Shown here one piece after another: positions 47,301 to 55,428 of a stretch of 64,000 nucleotides of DNA. Position numbers and translations under genes: made by a program. Origin of the DNA: Agapetus fuscipes (taxonomy: Eukaryota; Arthropoda; Insecta; Trichoptera; Glossosomatidae); the NCBI GenBank assembly GCA_951799405.1, contig OX637356.1, positions 15,027,229 to 15,091,228 of the forward strand, in the 5' to 3' direction. Position 1 is the first letter of the stretch, and every line of letters starts with the position of its first letter. A model generated the notes under the pieces. The model was given only the letters and a program-made list of their open reading frames with translations. It was not told the DNA's origin and did no database searches.

Positions 47301-48054
47301 ATTAATCAATTGATGTACGAACTACAAATGAAAATTACCCCCAAATTCACTATTAATTCTACCCCCCAAAATAAATCTCGTATTGTAGAATCCCCGCCAA
47401 TTCAATTTGGGAATCCCCCGATTCTTTCAGGTTCTCATTCAATACGCTCATTTTTATAATTTAAAATTTCTTGATAAATGCTTTTATTTTGTCATTTACT
47501 GCAAATAGGCTTGTAATTTTCCGGCACGTGCGTTGCGGGCCGCACCAAGAAGGGCCGCATGCGGCCCGCGGGCCGCAGGTTGCCGACCCATGCTCTACAC
47601 AAATCTATTTAAAAAAAAAAAGAAGAATACCACTTGGTTGAATCATTGAAACCCCTGCTCTCCTTTTAATACAGCTTGTAAAATCTGTTTGTAATTCCGT
47701 ACAAAATTGCTGATTATTGTTTTATCAAACCTAATAGTAATCACCTCATGTATCTAGAAACTTTTCTTTTATATTACTTTTCATGTGTGTTTTAGATTTA
47801 TTTCCGCGGACAAGTCAGTTGGAGCTCAAGGCTGGCGGGCCGTGTGGACCGAGGTCCGCCCCATCACGCCCAGCGAGCCCTGCGACCAGTTTGCCTGCAT
47901 CAAGTCCGCCCTCTGCATCTCCGAGAAGCTCAAGTGCAACAGGGTCGACAACTGCGGGGCAGAGGACGGCAGCGACGAGGCACACTGTGAGTATAAGCAG
48001 GACAGCCTCGTGACAACCCTGACCAAAGTCCTGTCCCTGCTCGCCAAAAAGTGA
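35177..48054 (+). CDS. Five-CUB plus LDLa protein of the LEV-10/SOL-1/Neto group (gene span, 12 exons, 5' incomplete)
   Basis: Exons as read: 35177-35354, 36919-37130, 37905-38112, 38246-38454, 40038-40173, 41237-41332, 42680-42881, 44021-44249, 44828-45023, 45974-46178, 46659-46788, 47796-48054. Every intron is GT-AG and every phase joins in one open frame. The product has five CUB domains in series followed by one LDL receptor class A module with six cysteines and an acidic calcium site (GAEDGSDE). In animals, CUB-LDLa chains of this type (C. elegans LEV-10 with five CUBs and LDLa; SOL-1; Neto) are type I membrane proteins that cluster or modulate ligand-gated receptors at synapses. That function is inferred from architecture. 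No signal peptide or transmembrane segment is seen: the first exon starts inside a codon, so 5' exons are missing, and the last exon reads to a stop about 20 codons after the LDLa module. Coding exons are GC-rich against AT-rich introns. Whether it is the LEV-10 or the SOL-1 orthologue is not settled here. Confidence 0.85.
36055..36092 (-). ncRNA. Hammerhead-like motif, G12 changed
   Basis: Helix I GCTC/GAGC, CTGAAGA, stem II GCCT/AGGC, AAAA in place of GAAA, then GCGTTT. Confidence 0.4.
36100..36877 (+). mobile_element. LINE-B fragment in CUB intron, split by a ~260-bp insertion
   Basis: Encodes LTGKPLKDTVRNEWIKKECK, GKRGKGRPRKVWSDQI and stops at GAAATGAGG (36557). The end (AATGGAGGCAGCTCTG, GGCCACCCCTAGCG) resumes at 36822. 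AAATG(G)AGG repeats at both junctions. Confidence 0.75.
36919..37130 (+). CDS. CUB gene exon: second half of CUB1
   Basis: Acceptor GTTGCAG, donor GTAAGG. Encodes CVHEYLDVYSEA, the RYCGPIPP cysteine motif and QGTYKFIND, the normal end of a CUB domain. Very GC-rich. Confidence 0.87.
37174..37858. mobile_element. Two LINE-A 3' ends, tail to tail, in CUB intron
   Basis: 37174-37450 on + (KVWMDKISEIANKRN, CNVGG*). 37455-37678 is the UTR repeat on -, continuing to 37858 as the - C-terminus (EEMKEVCKDRNKWW). They could form a hairpin between two coding exons. Confidence 0.8.
37905..38112 (+). CDS. CUB gene exon: first half of CUB2
   Basis: Acceptor TTTCAG, donor GTAAGC. Encodes the linker EYVVGTAVEQTP and then CSFTVQES, GTLLSPTYPGAYPKGLHC and IEFRDFDLFFGG. 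SPxYPxxYP is the CUB signature. Confidence 0.9.
38246..38454 (+). CDS. CUB gene exon: second half of CUB2
   Basis: Acceptor TTTCCAG, donor GTAATA. Encodes CPFDYVRVYDGPDNSS, TYCGQQ and GFKGMFEFSESF. The Asp of FDYVRVYDG is the usual calcium-ligand region of CUB domains. Confidence 0.9.
38919..39140 (-). mobile_element. SINE-D copy
   Basis: On - a GGTTCGATCCCCGGCTGGGT B box, then TTTGAC(C)C and CAACAGATGTCATTG, ending AAATCTATTTAAAAAAAA. Confidence 0.6.
39725..39990. mobile_element. Family D foldback element in CUB intron
   Basis: Arms 39752-39830 and 39905-39985 are inverted copies (GATGTTTTCCGGGATCTGTT). Ends 47 bases before the 40038 exon. Confidence 0.75.
40038..40173 (+). CDS. CUB gene exon: start of CUB3
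   Basis: Acceptor TTTCAG, donor GTAAGT. Encodes DFISKNDAEHIRGSECDQKI and GFVFSPNYPYPYIPKIVC. It has lower GC content than the other exons. A foldback element ends just upstream. Confidence 0.85.
40186..40341 (-). mobile_element. SINE-B, internally deleted
   Basis: tRNA head (GATAGCTCAGTTAGTAGAGT; GGTTCGAATCC) joined directly to the 3' quarter of SINE-B. Confidence 0.75.
40427..40989. mobile_element. PIF/Harbinger-like MITE
   Basis: Termini GGGTCGGTCTTATAAAC and GTTTATAAGACCGGCCC, flanked by TCA (40424-40426 and 40990-40992). Confidence 0.75.
41237..41332 (+). CDS. CUB gene exon: middle of CUB3
   Basis: Short exon, acceptor TTTTTCAG, donor GTAAGT. Encodes YFIYGMQDSQHLERVKLEF and KFEVPKGEKAVE, the central strands of CUB3. 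Confidence 0.85.
41614..41828. mobile_element. hAT-type MITE
   Basis: Termini CAGGGGTGTGCAT and ATGCACGCGCCTG, with 8-bp flanks TTAACTGG and TTAATTGG. Confidence 0.78.
42023..42190 (-). mobile_element. LINE-B 3' fragment, tail (ACAGTT)n
   Basis: Same end as 19790-20045, truncated after about 50 codons. Confidence 0.75.
42414..42553. mobile_element. Short palindromic MITE
   Basis: Arms read GTCCAAGC...TTAGTGAAC(C/A)(T/C)GTAAGTTTTTGGC in both directions around a ~35-base loop. Confidence 0.65.
42680..42881 (+). CDS. CUB gene exon: end of CUB3
   Basis: Acceptor GCTTGCAG, donor GTGACT. Encodes GAACTDGYLKVYLKGQEAS, DLCGEVFP and GRGFKAKYSFETG. The donor is weak. If it is not used, the frame runs two codons into the intron and stops (GGT GAC TAG), which would give a short three-CUB product. 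Confidence 0.87.
42949..43175 (+). mobile_element. LINE-A 3' UTR copy
   Basis: Diverged repeat, 5' edge missing. In CUB intron. Confidence 0.7.
43567..43850 (-). mobile_element. SINE-C body fused to 5S rRNA
   Basis: Read on -, the SINE starts at CAGTGGCAACACTTTGGACT without its GGTCCGTAGTC start and runs to AATATTATTATTATT. The 5S-like unit abuts it directly. Confidence 0.8.
43851..43969 (-). pseudogene. 5S rRNA-derived sequence
   Basis: 119 bases matching the whole length of animal 5S rRNA: GAAGTTAAGCAACATTGGGC (box A region) and CTTGGATGGGTGACCGC (box C), ends near GTCGTTGGC. A few substitutions. It serves as the head of a SINE rather than a ribosomal gene. Confidence 0.85.
44021..44249 (+). 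CDS. CUB gene exon: first half of CUB4
   Basis: Acceptor TTCCAG, donor GTGAGG. Encodes CHFTYRSSSRKKGEFNSPRY, PSNYPSDTNCTYMF and VTIVFDHFKVKAD. Confidence 0.9.
44373..44625 (+). mobile_element. LINE-A 3' UTR copy in CUB intron
   Basis: Full but diverged repeat ending TTGCAACTTAGATTATAG. Confidence 0.75.
44828..45023 (+). CDS. CUB gene exon: second half of CUB4
   Basis: Acceptor CTGCAG, donor GTGAGA. Encodes NSVCYEDWVEVWGLGRAG, GRYCGLTAPG and GFKARYTFE. Confidence 0.9.
45036..45757 (-). mobile_element. Two SINE-C copies in tandem, one split by LINE-C
   Basis: 45036-45190 is a partial copy. 45203-45447 plus 45708-45757 is one copy with a LINE-C end inserted. Confidence 0.75.
45448..45707 (+). 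mobile_element. LINE-C C-terminal fragment, tail (ACAGT)n
   Basis: RRGGPRKEWIHQIGEIAKEW-like residues, GGCCACCCCTAGTGGAACAG, then ACAGTACAGTACAG. AGA(A)CCTT at both junctions. Confidence 0.75.
45974..46178 (+). CDS. CUB gene exon: first half of CUB5
   Basis: Acceptor TTCCAG, donor GTAAGC. Encodes FGDCGGNMSGMEYGVITSPN and FPANYDGPGRG, KTCNWFVSVKP and LLNFEFFAVEGEP. Confidence 0.9.
46659..46788 (+). CDS. CUB gene exon: second half of CUB5
   Basis: Acceptor TTCCAG, donor GTGAGT. Encodes GRGCPAAVLRLWHEAEGAPV, LCGEKG and TTEANALRLT. Confidence 0.88.
46925..47625 (+). mobile_element. SINE-D interrupted by an hAT MITE
   Basis: A box TGGCCAAGGGG, B box GGTTCGAATCA, body with CTTTGACCCGGATTCAACGG, tail AAATCTATTTAAAAAAAA after the MITE. 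Confidence 0.7.
47136..47592. mobile_element. hAT-type MITE (non-coding)
   Basis: Termini CAGGTCGGCAACC and GGTTGCCGACCCATG, perfect 8-bp repeat CTCTACAC (47128-47135 and 47593-47600). Contains the GGGCCGCA subterminal repeats common in this hAT group. Confidence 0.85.
47796..48054 (+). CDS. CUB gene exon: end of CUB5 and LDLa module
   Basis: Acceptor TTTTAG. Encodes the last CUB5 strand (GWRAVWTEV) and an LDLa module from CDQFACIKSALC to DGSDEAHC. The frame then continues with EYKQDSLVTTLTKVL and stops at TGA. A perfect donor (CACT|GTGAGT, about 47987) falls inside the last LDLa cysteine codon. An alternative transcript could therefore splice to an unseen transmembrane exon. Confidence 0.87.
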
Positions 48055-49043
48055 ACACTGTTACCAATATTTACAAACAATTACTCATTGTCGTGTAATA
48101 TAAGTGAACCCAAAAGTAGCTTGCGAAGCATAATATGGGACACAACTGTCAGCCAGACCTGTTAAAATACAGAACTGTCAAAGCATAATAGCAAGCTGGT
48201 AATCATGTGAAATACTATTTTTTCTTGCTCTCTCCATATAGTATTTTGACATCCAATACAAAACATGATCGTCTTGTATTAATGTATATTTTTCTTGAAA
48301 ATTGACAAATTTAACTACCAAAACAATCAAAACACTTGCACACAATTTCTACGCTGAGATGACTTTTAAAAATGTAGCTTTACGGAGAGATTTCCTGGTT
48401 TCTTTGCTTACAATGAAGTCAGACTGGAAGAATTTGTTTTCTTTCTAGCTAGCGACATGTGTGTTGAAACAAATAGTATATCTTCTATTCGCATTAAAAT
48501 AGTTTTGGGTTCACTCTTATTATTGATTAATGCAATTACCCATTCCCTGTTCAGATTATATTGAGAATATGTAAACAGTTTGTAGGTTATATTAGTCGAA
48601 ATCTCGATTACCCAAGCTCGCTTTAACGTAGATCACAACATTGCGTACAATGAACGTAGATGGTATAGTAGATTATATTTAGATTATAACAGTAGATATG
48701 TTACTATATAATATTATTCAGAAAGTTACAGTACATGTATAATATTAAAGATGTTGACGATAACAGATTATATTGTTCATTAGCAGCTAGGTTCATAAAT
48801 AGTCTATGAATTCCTTACCAAAGACGGATCCTTTAATTATTTTGTCACATTGCTCGTAGAGCTCTGGAAAACCTTCACAGTATTAAGTTAACAGAGACGG
48901 TTGGAGGCTGAAGATTACTGAAGACAAGGCTTACAGGCTGAAGCGCAATCGAAGAAGAGGATTGTGATAACAAGAAGTCAAGAAAGTCATAAATAAGAAA
49001 TAGATCTAGCTCAATGGACTAAAAAGATGAAGGATGACCTAAA
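48055..49043. other. 3' side of the CUB gene
   Basis: Could be 3' UTR. 48102-48516 is bounded by GTGAACCCAAAA and TTTTGGGTTCAC and may be a MITE. No other gene. Confidence 0.45.
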
Positions 49044-49330
49044 TTATAGTCTAGTGCTAACGCTTCAGACTAGTAAATGCAGGGTTGCAGGTTTGAATCC
49101 CGACGGAGCACAAAACAAAAAAATTCAAATATGCTCTTCGCTGGGTTGAAAAATTCGTATACCTTTACCAAAGATCAGTCATCAAAGGTCCATCCAGCCT
49201 TACAGCAACTGGGTCTTGCTTGAGAATTGGCGCTTTCGATAGCGACGACCAAGCTCGCAGAGGGCTCTTGCGGTGTAATTCACACAAAAACAGCGCTCAC
49301 CAAATAAATCATCCTAATATTATTATTTAT
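49044..49330 (+). mobile_element. SINE-C, full length
   Basis: Head TAGTCTAGTGCTAACG and GGTTTGAATCCC, ends AATATTATTATTTATT. Confidence 0.78.
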
Positions 49331-49631
49331 TACCTACGGAGATTGTTGGTCTTCCAATATAAGGAATATCGTAGAAACCGACAGTGGAGATGTGTTCAAA
49401 GTTCAAGCCTAATGTAATATGTCACAATGATCGGAGAAAAGTAATAAACATAGGAATGAATTCTGCGAGAAGTGCGTAGAAGGAAATGCTCTTAGAAATT
49501 AATCAATTCCAACGTTTTGATTCAATATAGGGCCACATTTAATGCCATTTTCATAGGAGTATTATATTACTCATCTAGAATTGTTATTAGCAAAATCTAA
49601 AATAAGATATAGAATAGCTCTTCCATTAGAT

Positions 49632-50207
49632 CAGGGGTCTTCAACCTTTTTTAGTGCAAGGGCCAAACCTCGATTTCACATCGTCCGAAGGGCCACAACT
49701 TTTCATGACACTTTACCACCTAATCAATAAAATAAAAGACATACATACTCGTAATTTCACATTTCAATAATCTTTATTGGTTAATTAAAGTCAATCAATG
49801 TGATTTTTGACATTGTTTATTTTTTACAAGTTTGTCAATATTTTTTTTCATTTTTGTGGTTGCAACCCGCAGACTACCTTCCAGATGTGCATCTGTAATT
49901 CTCGACCTTGTTGTCGATTTCACATACTTCATACGAGGAAACAGCTGCTCACACACATATGTGCTCCCAAACAATGAAATCATTTTCATGGCATTTTTTC
50001 GGATTTCAGGAAACGAGTTGTGATCGACATATTTTGCATAGAAATCAAAAACACCCACGTCGAACTTGTCTTTCAATTCCGAATTACTCGTATTATCGCA
50101 TATCACTGGGCGCGATATTTTATTTTTTAGCCTCTGGTGGCCGCGGGCCGCAAGAAATTAGCTGGCGGGCCACATGAGGCCCGAGGGCCGCGGGTTGAAG
50201 ACCTTAG
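49632..50207. mobile_element. hAT transposon remnant with transposase end
   Basis: Termini CAGGGGTCTTCAACC and GGTTGAAGACCTTAG, perfect 8-bp repeat CATTAGAT (49624-49631 and 50208-50215). Confidence 0.88.
49795..50106 (-). pseudogene. hAT transposase C-terminal dimerisation domain
   Basis: About 100 residues: VFDFYAKYVDHNSFPEIRKN, LFGSTYVCEQLFPRMKYVKS and RSRITDAHLEGSLRVATT, ending in CQKSH*. This is the hATC region typical of ZBED5/GTF2IRD2-like hAT transposases. The catalytic part is deleted. Confidence 0.85.
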
Positions 50208-50401
50208 CATTAGATTATGGTTAGATTATTCAAACATAGATTATTTCCACCCACTTAAATGAAAGTTATAAACCATCTTTTGCAAGATTAAAGTGTCCTC
50301 TACAAAATTATTCAACCTAGCACTATTGCCCAGCCATTTAGGTATAAGTGTACATTTTCATTTCTCCTACATTATTATAAAATTAAATGAACGCTCAAAT
50401 T

Positions 50402-50601
50402 NNNNNNNNNNNNNNNNNNNNNNNNNNNNNNNNNNNNNNNNNNNNNNNNNNNNNNNNNNNNNNNNNNNNNNNNNNNNNNNNNNNNNNNNNNNNNNNNNNN
50501 NNNNNNNNNNNNNNNNNNNNNNNNNNNNNNNNNNNNNNNNNNNNNNNNNNNNNNNNNNNNNNNNNNNNNNNNNNNNNNNNNNNNNNNNNNNNNNNNNNNN
50601 N
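50402..50601. other. Assembly gap (200 N)
   Basis: Exactly 200 N; true size unknown. Confidence 1.
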
Positions 50602-51840
50602 TAAATAAAGAAATCCACACTAAAAAAATTTTTTTTTTTATCTAGAAATATGGTCAGGTCTGAAAGGGTTAAAGGGTTAAATGTCCTTGATATGTCATAA
50701 CAATGAAGTACGCTCATGAATTGAGTCACCTGTTTCCAAAATTGACTTGCACTGAAGAATGACTGTTTTATAATTTTGTACAGGGATAAATACCCCAAGT
50801 ATAAAAATATTATACTTTTAGTCAGCAATGTCATGTACTCAAAATCATATTTCTTGAAAATCCCATTTTTGTCTCAAATCCGCCAACAATATTGTTAGGT
50901 GTTAGTGCATATATTTTACCTCTAAAACTCAGACTGACTTCCTTAGTTGCTGTATTTTTGTTTCACAATAAAGAAACCAATGATATAAACTATTCAAATA
51001 TAATTTATGCTGGAAACAGCACGATTTTCCATATTTTGCCAGGAATCTTATGTTAAATGGACTCGTCACAAACTCCATATACAAAAAATTGTGACATCAT
51101 CAGCCTATTTTTCTAAGAAAGAGACAAACTAATGTTTTTGTAGGTTTGCTAAGGACCCTTGTCACTTAGACCCTATATTTTTAACGCTAGTATATGTGAC
51201 TTTAAGCTGATAAAAAAAACTATCCACACGGTTGCCATAAGTGCATCCTTTTCATTTAGTTTAAAGTAGCTATACTAGTGTTGAAAAAACTGGGCCGACA
51301 TGCGTGACGTTTGCTTGCTGGAAAAAATATTGCGCCGAGTCCGTTGTCTTTATTGCAACATTGTAACTTTTCCCTGTACTTAACTGTCATTTGAGTTGTA
51401 TAGAATCAAAGTCGGAAATCTAGAATTTATTTCTGACAATGAGATAAATTCATGAAAACACAGGAAATCATTTTCTTGTAATTTCCATACATTTATCCTA
51501 TTTTAAAAATAAATCCTTGATTGCCGTCGTTCGTACAGAATAATTTGTTTTTTCATTTTCACCTTCATTCTAAAAATGTAAAAATCTACAAATAAACATG
51601 GCTTGTTAATGCAACAAAATAATGAAACAAATATTGAAAGTTCTTGTTACAGCAGTGGCTCTCAAACTGTTCACTTCCTCTGCTCTCCTTGTTTTGTCAT
51701 CAGTCTTTCTCTTGAAAACAGTTTATTAATGGACTGCTATTCAGTGACACTTCTTATTACTATCACAACCACATTAAGCCTATCTTAAATTGGATCGTTT
51801 TGCTTCAATTCTTTCTCTCCGATTGGCTATTACTTCAATA
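50602..51840. other. No gene seen
   Basis: AT-rich. 51170-51235 resembles 35050-35115 (TATTTTTAACG...CTGATAAAAAAAACTA), a small dispersed repeat. Confidence 0.5.
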
Positions 51841-52055
51841 CAGTGGAACCCCTCTTAACGAGCACCTCGCATAACGAGTAATTCTCATAACAAACAAAAA
51901 AAAAGTGAAAAAAATAGTTCCCTTAATGAGCAGATAAAACAATACACTTTGTCTTGTTGATGTAAGGTTAGAACTACCTTAATTTTTGTCAAGATGCTCA
52001 GAAAATCAAGACATTGATGAAATTTGACACAAGAGTTTGTAAATCAAGGTTCACT
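51841..52055. mobile_element. pogo/Tc1-like MITE
   Basis: Starts CAGTGGAACCCCTCTTAACG after TA and ends AAATCAAGGTTCACT before TA. Confidence 0.5.
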
Positions 52056-52077
52056 TATTTGCTAAAACATATTTTAT

Positions 52078-52285
52078 TTCGGAGTGATGTTTTCCGGGAT
52101 CTGTTGCCGTGGTCTATGAGAGCTGAAGATTCCGGACGTTTTGCCCAAGTCTACGATGGGCTTCTTCAGCGTGAAGTGTGATGATGAAGATGATATTGAT
52201 TAAAGCTGTGATGATAGACCTTAGACCACAGCAACAGATCCCGGAAAACATCACTCCAGCATCATCAGCCAGCCGTGGAAGCCTA
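52078..52285. mobile_element. Family D foldback element
   Basis: Arms around GTTTTCCGGGATCTGTTGCC and its reverse. Hammerhead-like segment at about 52134-52176 on -. Confidence 0.75.
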
Positions 52286-52851
52286 AAACTCTTACTCATA
52301 TTTTATTTCATTTAGTAATGTTCAATAAATTACAAAAACTAAAGAATCACTTGTTCCTCCTAGTAAGTAGTGGATACCTAGAGCTGCTTCCGATGGATAA
52401 AAACAGGGATAAAAGATACATAACATAGTTAAGTTACTGGATAGCCATCCATCAGTGTAAAACAAACAGATGGCATGTTTCAGTGGTTTTCCGATGCATT
52501 TGCCAAAGATGTAAATAGGTATACAATGAAAACAAAAACAGAATATTACAGCAAAATGTCTTACATAAATGCAAGCAGCAGGTGCATTCACATCAGTGGC
52601 ATTTTAGTAGGATATTAATGAAAAAGTAAAAGTACAAAAAATAAAACATGTAGAATATTCAATCATGGATAACTTCATAACAAACTATGGCAAACTCGTT
52701 GTAAAAGTGCCAACCTCACTGATGTTGCAGGACAGGGCTTCCTGAATACGTTTTATGTCATGGCCTCCTAAATCTGATTCATTTCCACCCCCTCCAAAAT
52801 AATTATTTTACAGTTATGGACAGAGAGGTAGAAATGAGCTTAAATAGATCA

Positions 52852-53055
52852 CTATCTTAGTGCTGATTCACTGATTTGAGAAATCGTGGATAAAACATTT
52901 AATTGGGTGAAACTTCTCATAGTATGTGAACTAAATAAGGATGTGCTGATATACAACTTCTAAACCACAGGATTTTCACACATCTTCAGTGTTTTCTCTC
53001 ATATAAATTATTAATTAAATAAAAAGGTGCATTTATCTGAGAAACCCATGCTAGC
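52852..53055 (-). repeat. Unclassified dispersed repeat
   Basis: Reverse partner of 2775-2957. Confidence 0.6.
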
Positions 53056-53099
53056 TTAATGTCACTAATTCAGTTTGAAAGATTAACATTTCTAATATC

Positions 53100-53300
53100 C
53101 TAATCTAATCTAATCTAAGTTGCAAATATATGTAACATTAAAGATTCACATTATATGCATTTTGACAAGCAGACACGTATAAGTTCGCGCTTAAACATGC
53201 CGCATGTGGACCTACAATATAAAAACCCAAATCTCAAATGAACATACACCCTGCAACTCCTACCGACCTTCACTGAAACAGGGGTGACATTGTCAAAATT
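53100..53300 (-). mobile_element. LINE-A 3' UTR copy
   Basis: Repeat with TAATCTAATCTAATCTAAG tail; its 5' edge is lost. Confidence 0.75.
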
Positions 53301-54304
53301 TGCAAAAAATCCTGCAGCCGTCATTTTGGGAAGCACTTCTCTAGCGCAACAGTGATTTGGCTCGTCGAACTAGTTAAATGTTCCATCTGTTTAGTTGACA
53401 TTGATATTTTATATTGGTAGCCTAGTTGTTGAGTGGCGTAACCCTGCTGCACAACCAGAGATGGCACCGGGAGCAGTGTGTAGCCCGCAACAGTCACAGC
53501 TACACTCATCTTGAGGTCAAAGTACGCACACACTCTCCCCGAGCTGTCCTTGGTTCATTATAGTTATATATATAGTAATATATGGAGACGCAACTTGTTT
53601 TAAGGTTAGTTTTTAAGGTTAAGCGATAGTTGTTACTGTACAATGTACATAGGAGTACGATTCCTTTTCTAACTCACCATAATATGATTATATTGTATCA
53701 GTGTTAGTAATTTTATATGATGTACTGTTGGGAACGTCTGCGGACTGGTCGAGGTGCAGGAAACAAATCCCCTTCAATAAATTGTGTCCTTTGTACTTGC
53801 TTGTCTTATCTCCAACAGAGGTTATTTCACACGAGCAATGTTTGTGTATGTGTACTGGAACTATGTTGTTTATGAATACTAGAAATTGATTTTGAAAATA
53901 TTAAAAACAACTCTCATCGTGTTTTTTTCTTACATCAGATTGTGTACAATGTGATTCTTTATGGAAAGGTCATCTTTGACTCAAATTGCAGATAAGCCAA
54001 ACAAGCACTGAGGGGACGAAATGCTACCCGAAGTATATAGCTTTACATTTCAGCTCATCCACAACGATAACCTAACACGCCACTATGTTTCCATCCATAT
54101 ATTGGTTAACATTACGGATCCAATCCATCACTCAGTTGGTATAACTTTTTTTTTTAATAATTTTTCAATGCAGTGACATCTGTTGAATCAGGGTCAAAGT
54201 TATCACCAACCAGTAGGACTCGTAAAAGTACTGTTTTTATTTCAAACACGCTAGTCAAAGTTTACCATCTTGACCAGAGCATTTAAAGCCAGAGGACCAG
54301 AGGG
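53301..54304. other. No supported gene
   Basis: A 70-codon - strand frame at 53321-53533 (MSVAVTVAGYTLLPVPS) is open but unrecognised. 54165-54235 contains a SINE-D-like piece. Confidence 0.45.
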
Positions 54305-54640
54305 TCCGGTCGATAGCTCAGGTGGTAGAGTGCTTGCATTCCATGCCGAAAACTCGGGTTCGAATCCCACCGAGGGTGTCCGAAATGATTTCCCGTTTCG
54401 GTGTTTATTTCAAACCCCAAAATAAAATACCGGCAAGGTTTACTCAGCCTTAACAAGAAATGAGTACCAGCACTCTCGGGAGCTGAGAAACCTCCACTTC
54501 AACTGAAGTAGTTGGCGTAAGGCCGGCCCCCTTACCTGTAAAAATAAATAGGTTCAACTCGCCACATGCGACTCCTTCGGGGATAACGCGGCAAGAAGTT
54601 ACACTGTATGTGTAGCTTAGTTGCGTTTTTGCGTTGCGAC
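54305..54640 (+). mobile_element. SINE-B, full length
   Basis: A box TAGCTCAGGTGG, B box GGTTCGAATCC, tail GTTGCGTTTTTGCGTTGCG. A diverged second SINE-B-like body follows to about 54865. Confidence 0.85.
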
Positions 54641-54867
54641 CACAGTTTGGTCCTCTCCAGGTGTTTAAGAAATGATTTTCATTTCAAGCCCATAATCATA
54701 TTACTGGGAAGGTTTACTAAGCCTTCAAAAGAAATCAGAATCTGGAAGAAATGGGAAAGCCTAACTTTATGTGAAGTGGTTGGCCTTATCTGTCAAATAA
54801 GCAGGCTCCACTTGCCACATGCAACCCACTTCAGAACAAGGCGGGAAGAAGTTGAACTTTTTTGTTT

Positions 54868-55428
54868 AATGATCCGTAGTCTAGTGGTTAACACTTCTGA
54901 CTCGTAAATGGCAGGCTATGGGTTCGAATCGAGGCGAAGCACAAGAAATACACCATTTTTATTTTCAAATATTCCCTGGGTGAAAAATTCATAAACCTTT
55001 ACCAAAGATCAGTCACTAAAGGCCATCCGGCCTTACAGCAAGTGGGTCTTGCTTGAGAATTGGTGCTTTGTAGCGACAACCAAGCTCATAAAAAGTCCGT
55101 TCGATAGCTCAGCTGGTAGAATGCTTGCATTCCATGCTGCGAGCAAGGGTTCGATCCCCACCTAGGGTGTCAGAAATGATTTGCCATTTCGGTGTCTATT
55201 TCAAACCTAAAATAAATACCGGCAAGGTGTACTCAGCCTTCACAAGAAATGAGTGCCAGCCCCCCCGGGAGCTGGAAAACCCCCACTTGTGGTTGCCTTA
55301 ACAAAGTGGTTGGTGTGAGGCCGGCCCCTTACCCATAAAAATAATAGGTCCCGAATCGTCACATCCGAACCCTTCGGGGATAACGCAGGCAAGAAGTTAC
55401 ACTATATGTGTAGCTTAGTTGAGTTTAT
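54868..55428 (+). mobile_element. Dimeric SINE (SINE-C then SINE-B)
   Basis: SINE-C (head GATCCGTAGTCTAGTGG) to 55094, then SINE-B with a complete tRNA head (GATAGCTCAGCTGGTAGAAT, GGTTCGATCCC) to TAGCTTAGTTG. Confidence 0.8.

Noticed and set aside
35177..48054. Assignment to Neto
   Set aside because: Neto has two CUB domains before LDLa; this protein has five, which fits LEV-10-like architecture better, so no symbol was given.
53321..53533. 70-codon frame MSVAVTVAGYTLL as a small gene or CUB/Syp exon
   Set aside because: On the - strand, not phase-compatible with a known exon, no recognised motif.
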